Assembly (NCBI GenBank): GCA_027488815.1
Contig: JAIYAX010000007.1
Span: 62,001 to 126,000 of the forward strand
Length of the DNA stretch: 64,000 nucleotides
Direction of reading: 5' to 3'
Origin: Cytophagaceae bacterium
GTDB lineage: Bacteria; Bacteroidota; Bacteroidia; Cytophagales; JAIYAX01
The notes under the pieces are model-generated. The model saw only the letters and a program-made list of their open reading frames with translations. It had not been told where the DNA came from and made no database searches. Below are positions 63,146-64,000 of the stretch, piece by piece (positions within the stretch are counted from its first letter, which is position 1; every line of letters starts with the position of its first letter). The position numbers were made by a program, and so were the translations under genes.

Positions 63146-63268
63146 ATGGCAGGACGAGAGATCGGATATATCATCCTTTTTATGGTTATAATTTCAGTAT
63201 TTGCGATAGACCATATTATCAAAATCATCATTTATATCGTCGAAAAGCTGAAAAACAAGTTAAAATAA
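63146..63268 (+). CDS. Possible 40-residue membrane peptide
   Basis: MAGREIGYIILFMVIISVF, then AIDHIIKIIIYIVEKLKNK and LK, is one hydrophobic helix with a basic tail. An exact TATATTTG at 63121-63128 lies 17 bases before its ATG, consistent with a promoter -7 element. No homologue is recalled; it may not be expressed. Confidence 0.4.
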   Translation: MAGREIGYIILFMVIISVFAIDHIIKIIIYIVEKLKNKLK

Positions 63269-63454
63269 ATCTATTCAATCGCTCTCTTTTGCAACAAGGG
63301 ATATTGGGGATAGCAGGACTACTCTTCCTGGATTGAGAAAAGGATAAGTTTGCTAAATGTCCTTGAACTTGCAATTTTTTAGAACTGATGCTATTTTGGT
63401 GGTTCAAAACAGGTCGATATCATAACATTTAGCTATCATTTAAATCGAAGCGAA

Positions 63455-63985
63455 ATGAAACCATTCACAAAATTGCGTCTTAAGGTATTTTTATATGCGG
63501 GATTTTTTTTCGGAATTACCACGATAGGAATAGACCTTGTAAGGGGAAATGATTTCATTCTATGGAAGGTACTGTTTTTTGTTTTTATTCAGGGTGGTCT
63601 TTTTTCTTTCTTATTTGTCTCTTTGTATAAGACTGAGCTTAACAGAATTGGAATACAAGACATTACCGATGATGTCATTAAAGTACACCAAAGCAGAAAC
63701 ATAAAAACAGAATTTAATAGAACAGACCTCATGGAAAGACTTAAAGCAGACCCTGCCATAGGAAAAATGAAAATGAAGGAAATAGAAAATGGAATTCAAC
63801 TAAAGACGGGAGTAACTTCAAAATCCTGGGGAGAAGACATCAACATCATACTCAAGTCTGAAAACAGTAACGGTTTTGAGTACCTAGTTTCCAGTCGTCC
63901 ATCGTTTAAACTTACTGTGTTAGACATGGGGAGAAACATAGAACACATCAACCGAATTGAGAATTTGATCAGAAATCATTCATAA
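63455..63985 (+). CDS. Hypothetical membrane protein
   Basis: 176 residues. Two N-terminal hydrophobic helices (about 10-29 and 37-58) are followed by a soluble alpha/beta half (DLMERLKADPAIGKMKMKEI and YLVSSRPSFKLTVLDMGRNI). No family recognised. Its leader and start codon are duplicated at 62964-63002. It ends 15 bases from the window edge. Confidence 0.6.
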   Translation: MKPFTKLRLKVFLYAGFFFGITTIGIDLVRGNDFILWKVLFFVFIQGGLFSFLFVSLYKTELNRIGIQDITDDVIKVHQSRNIKTEFNRTDLMERLKADPAIGKMKMKEIENGIQLKTGVTSKSWGEDINIILKSENSNGFEYLVSSRPSFKLTVLDMGRNIEHINRIENLIRNHS

Positions 63986-64000
63986 AAGCAGCAGATCAGT

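Overview
The window is chromosomal DNA of a member of the Bacteroidota, most likely of the order Cytophagales. The reasons are a SusC/SusD pair, secreted proteins with type IX secretion (T9SS) C-terminal sorting domains, a PorV-like/PorU-like gene pair, DUF6090 and DUF1343 proteins, an ECF sigma/anti-sigma pair of Bacteroidota type, few Shine-Dalgarno sites and occasional TAnnTTTG promoter elements. Genus and species cannot be told from the sequence. No rRNA, tRNA, CRISPR array, prophage or transposase gene was seen.

Layout. 1-5 kb: two tandem paralogous secreted metalloproteases, the first cut by the window edge. 5-11 kb: an NAD(P)-binding SDR-like protein, dnaE, trxA, a DUF502 membrane protein and a small membrane protein. 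11-16.7 kb: pckA, a POT and an OPT peptide transporter in tandem, and a stand-alone response regulator. 16.7-33.2 kb: an alpha-glucan utilisation region, with an FHS sugar permease, a ROK kinase and a secreted GH13 amylase in one operon, a lipoprotein, susD/susC, and a GH31 alpha-glucosidase. This region is interrupted at about 23.1-25.7 kb by an accessory segment holding mazE, a mazF with an in-frame stop codon, a CPBP protease flanked by 170-bp direct repeats, and a DUF6090 protein. 33-41.4 kb: peroxiredoxin, a YihY/BrkB protein with a small partner, an ECF sigma/anti-sigma/outer membrane barrel operon, a TPR protein, and a PadR-PspC/GIN operon. 41.5-47.7 kb: PorV2- and PorU2-like proteins, probably T9SS components. 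47.7-52 kb: DHFR, fmt, a DUF1343 (NamZ-like) hydrolase, an FtsX/LolC-type permease and a small membrane protein. 52-54.4 kb: a GAF/DHp sensor protein without an ATPase domain, followed by a non-coding array of about 180-bp repeats. 54.4-61 kb: a GT2 glycosyltransferase, divergent arginine decarboxylase and ureohydrolase genes, argS, a lipoprotein glutathione peroxidase and menA. 61-64 kb: a TM2 protein, a TonB-domain protein with a Cys-rich N-terminus, and small membrane proteins of unknown function among dispersed repeats.

How it fits together. GH13, GH31, SusC/D, ROK and the sugar permease form a plausible path from extracellular alpha-glucan to phosphorylated glucose. The two metalloproteases could feed peptides to the POT and OPT transporters. 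The metalloproteases and the amylase carry sorting tails of the kind the PorU/PorV machinery processes. No clearly new multi-gene defence or biosynthetic system was found. The most unusual points are the mazF nonsense codon, the repeat-bounded CPBP segment inside a sugar-utilisation region, the DHp-only sensor, the 53.8-54.35 kb repeat array and the inverted repeats around 61.5-63.1 kb.
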